A stretch of DNA of 53,782 nucleotides from an uncultured Eubacteriales bacterium (lineage in GTDB: Bacteria; Bacillota; Clostridia; Oscillospirales; Oscillospiraceae), in contig ONNS01000005.1 in NCBI GenBank assembly GCA_900319275.1, positions 10,717 through 64,498 of the forward strand. The letters run 5' to 3'. The notes beneath the pieces were generated by a model. That model did no database searches. It saw nothing but the letters and a program-made list of their open reading frames with translations, and was not told the origin of the DNA. Each line of letters opens with the position of its first letter. The stretch's first letter is position 1. The position numbers and the translations under genes are program-made. Positions 51,224-53,782 of the stretch are shown in pieces.

Positions 51224-52489
51224 TTATGCGTTCTTTATATTACTCAAAAGGGCTTCGAGCTTATCGGCGGTTTCCCTTTGGGCCTCTTCGGTAACTTCGG
51301 CGTAAAATCGCATCGTGGTTTCGGGGTCGGCGTGCCCGAGCAATTTCTGGATTTGCTTCAAATCTGCTCCTGCTGCCAAACTTAAACTCGCGGCGCTGTG
51401 CCGTAGATCGTGCGGCGACACGTCCGGCAAGTGGTTCTTTTCCGTGAATCGCCTTAATTTGGTGGTAATGGAATCGGGGCGGATCGGGCGAAATGGGTCG
51501 CAGTCGTTACAAAAAACAAAACTGTTCGGTGTAAGAGCTGCTTGAAACTTGTTCTCCTGTTCCGTTTTCAGCCGCTTTAGTAAAGCACAAAGCTCTTTTG
51601 AAATGGGAAGGGTTCTTGCCTCTCCTGTTTTCGGCGGGCCGATAAAAATGCCCTTCTCGCTGTTCTTGTCAAGCGTGGCGTTTCGTACTACGGAAAGTGT
51701 CAACTCTTTTTCGTTTATATCACGCCACTCTAAACCTGCCGCTTCGCCTCTTCGTAGACCTGCTTTGAGCATCACGGTAAACAGTGCTTGCCAGAATATC
51801 GGTTCAGTTTGGAGACAATCGAGAAAGCGCCGAGCCTGTTCAGGCTTTAAGAAATCAATCTCGCGCTTTTGTCTATGCGGCTTTTCTTTGGTCAAGAGAT
51901 CATCACAAGGGTTATTATCTATATAATGAAGTCTCTTTGCATAACCGAGAACGTTTTTTAGCGTGCTGTAGAAGTGCTTTACACTCGTAGCTCCAAACGT
52001 ATCTCCACGTTTGTTCTCTTTCGTTTTAAGGTGGTTCAGATAGCGCTTCACATCTTCAACGTCTATCTCTATGAGCTTCTTCCTATCTCCAAAAAACTCT
52101 ATGGCCTCCGCTACGGTGTACTCAAAGAATTTAATAGAGCTTGGCGTATGATCGTTAGTCCTTACATGGTCAACAAGCCAGTGTTCTTCGACAAACCGCT
52201 TGAACGTGATTTTGTCCTTGTCGGCGCTGACAGTAGGGCTTTTCTTAAATTCGTCCCGCTGCTGTTTCTCCCATTCGGCTGCCAACCGTTCAACTTCGGC
52301 TTGCTCTTTCTTCGGGGTTAAGCCTTCCGGGCGCTTAATCGTGGTAGTTCGCCAGATTTGACGGCGCGTGCCTTCTTCGCGTCCGACACAAATTCTGAAT
52401 CTATAACTAATGATTTCCCCTTTGCTGTTCCGGTTCGTGATAATCTTTCCCCGGCCTTTTGCCTCTTTCTTTTCTGTCGTCTCTGACAT
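51224..52489 (-). CDS. int: Tyrosine integrase
   Basis: 421 residues, the length of Tn916/phage-type integrases. N-terminal arm-binding domain (about 1-60), core-binding SAM-like domain (70-175), and catalytic domain with Arg in LRRGEAAGLEWRDIN, HDLRHSAA (HxxR), LLGHADPETTMRFY (His and the nucleophilic Tyr). Ribosome site AAAGGAGG. The gene starts next to the right arm sites, as is usual. It should recombine the 45-base tRNA-Arg site. Confidence 0.97.
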   Translation of the reverse strand: MSETTEKKEAKGRGKIITNRNSKGEIISYRFRICVGREEGTRRQIWRTTTIKRPEGLTPKKEQAEVERLAAEWEKQQRDEFKKSPTVSADKDKITFKRFVEEHWLVDHVRTNDHTPSSIKFFEYTVAEAIEFFGDRKKLIEIDVEDVKRYLNHLKTKENKRGDTFGATSVKHFYSTLKNVLGYAKRLHYIDNNPCDDLLTKEKPHRQKREIDFLKPEQARRFLDCLQTEPIFWQALFTVMLKAGLRRGEAAGLEWRDINEKELTLSVVRNATLDKNSEKGIFIGPPKTGEARTLPISKELCALLKRLKTEQENKFQAALTPNSFVFCNDCDPFRPIRPDSITTKLRRFTEKNHLPDVSPHDLRHSAASLSLAAGADLKQIQKLLGHADPETTMRFYAEVTEEAQRETADKLEALLSNIKNA

Positions 52490-52507
52490 GGAATTCAGCC
52501 TCCTTTA

Positions 52508-52542
52508 AGTGTCAACGAAAAGTGTCAACATAGAGTGTCAAC
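52508..52542. other. Right arm-type integrase sites
   Basis: AGTGTCAAC at 52508, 52521 and 52534, each 13 bases apart, immediately before the integrase gene. Same motif, spacing and orientation as at 46835-46857. The stretch 52543-52650 holds no gene. Confidence 0.8.
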
Positions 52543-52650
52543 AAACATTTAGTAAGCATCAGCAACTTACAGTAAGATAATAACACAAATACATTGACTT
52601 TACAACACTTTTAGGAAACTTTAGAGAGCTTTATTTTGTGCATCTTTTAA

Positions 52651-52695
52651 CTACGGACCAGAAGGTCAGGGGTTCGAATCCCTTACGGCGTGCCA
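52651..52695. other. Right attachment site (attR), 45 bases
   Basis: Identical to 46715-46759, including the CCA; the rest of the tRNA is missing, so it is a partial copy left by integration. Confidence 0.93.
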
Positions 52696-52730
52696 AAAAG
52701 CGGGTTGCCCATGCGGGCGGCCCGCTTTTT
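52695..52730. terminator. Terminator-like hairpin at the element border
   Basis: AAAAAGCGGG (52695-52704) pairs with CCCGCTTTTT (52721-52730), with inner GCCC/GGGC. It was probably the original terminator of tRNA-Arg before integration. Confidence 0.8.
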
Positions 52731-52761
52731 GTATCCGCCGTTGGGATTCGAATCATGTCCG

Positions 52762-52848
52762 CACAGCCCGGCGGGCTGTGTATTCGCCAGTGCAAACACT
52801 GGCGAATACATTGATTTTCTTTCGCGTCTCACGCAAGCGAAAGAAAAT
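52762..52848. repeat. Three adjacent hairpins between attR and a third tRNA end
   Basis: CACAGCCC/GGGCTGTG (52762-52780), TATTCGCCAGTG/CACTGGCGAATA (52781-52808) and ATTTTCTTTCGC/GCGAAAGAAAAT (52814-52848). Perfect arms, loops of 3-11 bases, almost no space between them. Same style as the terminal array. Confidence 0.75.
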
Positions 52849-52853
52849 GCAAG

Positions 52854-52873
52854 CGAATCCCTTACGGCGTGCC
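52854..52873. other. Third partial copy of the tRNA-Arg 3' end
   Basis: CGAATCCCTTACGGCGTGCC repeats the last 20 bases of the attachment site. It suggests a second, older insertion or a former tandem element in the same tRNA. Confidence 0.7.
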
Positions 52874-52874
52874 C

Positions 52875-52906
52875 CAAACCCGTCGCCAAAAACGGCGACG
52901 GGTTTG
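52875..52906. other. Strong hairpin after the third tRNA end
   Basis: CAAACCCGTCGCC (52875-52887) pairs with GGCGACGGGTTTG (52894-52906), loop AAAAAC. No clear T run on either strand, so its role as a terminator is uncertain. Confidence 0.6.
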
Positions 52907-52925
52907 GCATCCTGTCATGCTGCAA

Positions 52926-53096
52926 TTACGTCTCGGGAATCTCTCCGTGCTCGGCTTCAAATTCCCGAATACGCTTTTTGATCAACTGCTCCAGCTCCCG
53001 GTTTTTGGTTCGCCCCTCATATTCCGCAACATAGCCGAGCTTTTCCAACAGCTCTGGGTCTATGCGAAGTGTAAAACGAGATTTGTTATCTGTCAT
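52926..53096 (-). CDS. Ribbon-helix-helix DNA-binding protein
   Basis: 56 residues: MTDNKSRFTLRIDPELLEKL, GYVAEYEGRTKNREL, EQLIKKRIREFEAEHG. The strand SRFTLRID followed by two helices is the Arc/MetJ/CopG fold. GGAGG precedes the ATG at 53096; the long upstream extension of the frame has no ribosome site. It probably represses itself and the divergent gene through TGACGC sites between them. It may be an orphan antitoxin-type regulator of a lost or adjacent element. Confidence 0.85.
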   Translation of the reverse strand: MTDNKSRFTLRIDPELLEKLGYVAEYEGRTKNRELEQLIKKRIREFEAEHGEIPET

Positions 53097-53120
53097 ACAG
53101 TCAGCCTCCACGACGAAGTG

Positions 53121-53178
53121 TTGACAAAATTTTAGCGTCATAGTATAGTCAAATGGAAAAATGACGCAATTTTGACGC
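53121..53178 (+). promoter_or_regulatory. Promoter with TGACGC operator repeats
   Basis: TTGACA (53121-53126), 17 bases, TATAGT (53144-53149). Within and after it lie GCGTCA (53135-53140), TGACGC (53162-53167) and TGACGC (53173-53178), the last two 11 bases apart, one helical turn, as ribbon-helix-helix operators usually are. Confidence 0.75.
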
Positions 53179-53195
53179 ATAGAAGGAGACTGAAA

Positions 53196-53345
53196 ATGTT
53201 TAAACGGATGTACTTGCTGCTGTTCAACCGGATAACAGATGCGATTGAGGCGCTGCAACGCGGCGATAGTGCAAAAGCCAGGACGATTTTGATTTGTGCA
53301 CAGCAGGAGGCGGAGGAGCTGTACATCGAGGGGAAAGAGGAATAA
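53196..53345 (+). CDS. 49-residue helical protein divergent from the RHH regulator
   Basis: Begins MFKRMYLLLFNRITDAIEAL and continues as charged helix (QRGDSAKARTILICAQQEAE ...). GAAGGAGA precedes the ATG at 53196. I recall similar ~50-residue helical proteins beside integrases and phage genes of gut Clostridia, without known function. Controlled by the TGACGC promoter, so probably a partner of the regulator; a toxin of a non-classical pair is possible but unsupported. Confidence 0.65.
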   Translation: MFKRMYLLLFNRITDAIEALQRGDSAKARTILICAQQEAEELYIEGKEE

Positions 53346-53470
53346 ACTGCATGATCGCTTGCCTTTTGCAGGAAAGATGTTCTTTGTCTTGCAATATATG
53401 TTTACTGCAGCTGTATTCAGAACAATGTAAATCATAGTCAAGTGGCACTTTCGCGTATAACTAAATCCCC

Positions 53471-53782
53471 GCGCGCATGAAATGCGCGCATGCGAAACGC
53501 TGTTTCGCATGAAAAACACAGAACGATCTGTGTTTTTCGTGGATACCGTTGCAACGTCGTCTCCAGCTGACGCATGTTGTGCGTCAGCTGCGGGCTGTCG
53601 CCCGCTTACGTCCGCCGCTGGCGGACGTGGAGACAAAGTTATAATTTATTCCCCAGGCGGCGAAACGCCGCCACAGAGAAGTAATAACTTCTCTGTACAC
53701 ACGCCGTAAGGCGTGTATTGGGAATAAATTGCATTGTAGTCTCCGATCCTTTGCATGAAGACATGCAAAGGATTAGGAAAAA
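53471..53782. repeat. Array of ten consecutive small-loop hairpins
   Basis: Perfect hairpins with 3-5 base loops lie nearly end to end: 53471-53489, 53490-53510, 53511-53538, 53565-53589, 53590-53605, 53608-53628, 53656-53672, 53673-53696, 53699-53716 and 53746-53773. GTCTCC (53559) and GGAGAC (53630) enclose three of them; AATTTATTCCC (53644) and GGGAATAAATT (53720-53730) enclose another three. 53346-53470 shows nothing recognisable. No gene. The array runs to the window edge and may continue. Confidence 0.9.

Larger units (their letters stand above)
46715..52695. mobile_element. Compact integrative element in tRNA-Arg(ACG)
   Basis: A 45-base perfect direct repeat bounds it: 46715-46759 inside the tRNA and 52651-52695. 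The unit between is about 5.94 kb. It encodes, all on the minus strand, a tyrosine integrase next to the right end, a 64-residue protein, an excisionase-like protein and six or so further small genes, several overlapping by ATGA. Left and right ends carry GTGTCAAC arm sites. No relaxase, replicase, terminase or portal was recognised, so it is a cryptic, mobilisable or satellite-like element rather than a self-transmissible one. Lower GC than the chromosome. Confidence 0.9.

Overview
The window looks like a piece of a GC-rich Gram-positive gut anaerobe of the class Clostridia, most likely the Oscillospiraceae/Ruminococcaceae group. This is inferred from the long (Bacillus-type) SRP RNA just upstream of dnaX-ybaB, the Ami-type oligopeptide permease, the eukaryote-like dimeric glycyl-tRNA synthetase, strong GGAGG ribosome sites, and many palindromic elements ending in CGTAGGG of a kind I associate with gut Firmicutes. 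I cannot name the genus from sequence alone.

Layout. 1-2630: a soluble histidine kinase (minus) and the glycolytic gene gap (plus). 2630-4600: a lower-GC islet bounded by two broken recombinase-like fragments and carrying two related secreted coiled-coil proteins. 4718-8595: an AAA+/DUF4143 ATPase, a CobW-like G3E GTPase and an aldo/keto reductase with ferredoxin-type clusters, whose 3' end is duplicated in 150-base steps. 8961-9312: a convergent pair of strong promoters around a 28-residue hydrophobic peptide, a candidate type I toxin-antitoxin locus. 9395-17288: DAHP synthase, a polyphosphate operon (two-domain PPK2 plus PPK1), a ROK sugar kinase, and coaX with an ECF S component. 17425-25406: a polysaccharide deacetylase with Ig-like repeats, glyQS, nadE (catalytic Cys of the glutaminase half replaced by Gly), ybaB, dnaX and SRP RNA. 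25509-28380: tRNA-Ala, a type II toxin-antitoxin pair with a double palindromic operator, an acetyltransferase and a membrane diguanylate cyclase. 28801-32209: cdsA, a HerA-like ATPase and a small unknown. 32593-39154: a complete five-gene oligopeptide transporter. 39233-46418: a small membrane protein, a beta-helix lipoprotein, mutY, and an operon of ymdB, an SbcD-like nuclease and an SbcC/YhaN-like ATPase.

46715-52695 is a compact (about 5.94 kb) integrative element in the 3' end of tRNA-Arg(ACG), with a 45-base perfect direct repeat as att sites, paired arm-type integrase sites at 13-base spacing at both ends, a tyrosine integrase, an excisionase-like protein and a tightly packed operon of mostly unknown proteins. 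No relaxase or recognisable replicase is present. A third partial copy of the tRNA end lies just outside it. The window ends in a ribbon-helix-helix regulator, a divergent 49-residue protein, and a striking run of ten consecutive perfect hairpins (53471-53773), some enclosed by outer stems. Similar nested hairpin cassettes occur at 14586, 25622, 28382, 28590 and 52695, and one shares long sequence identity with the terminal array. The best candidates for something undescribed are the hairpin-cassette family, the convergent 28-residue peptide locus, and the small tRNA-Arg element.
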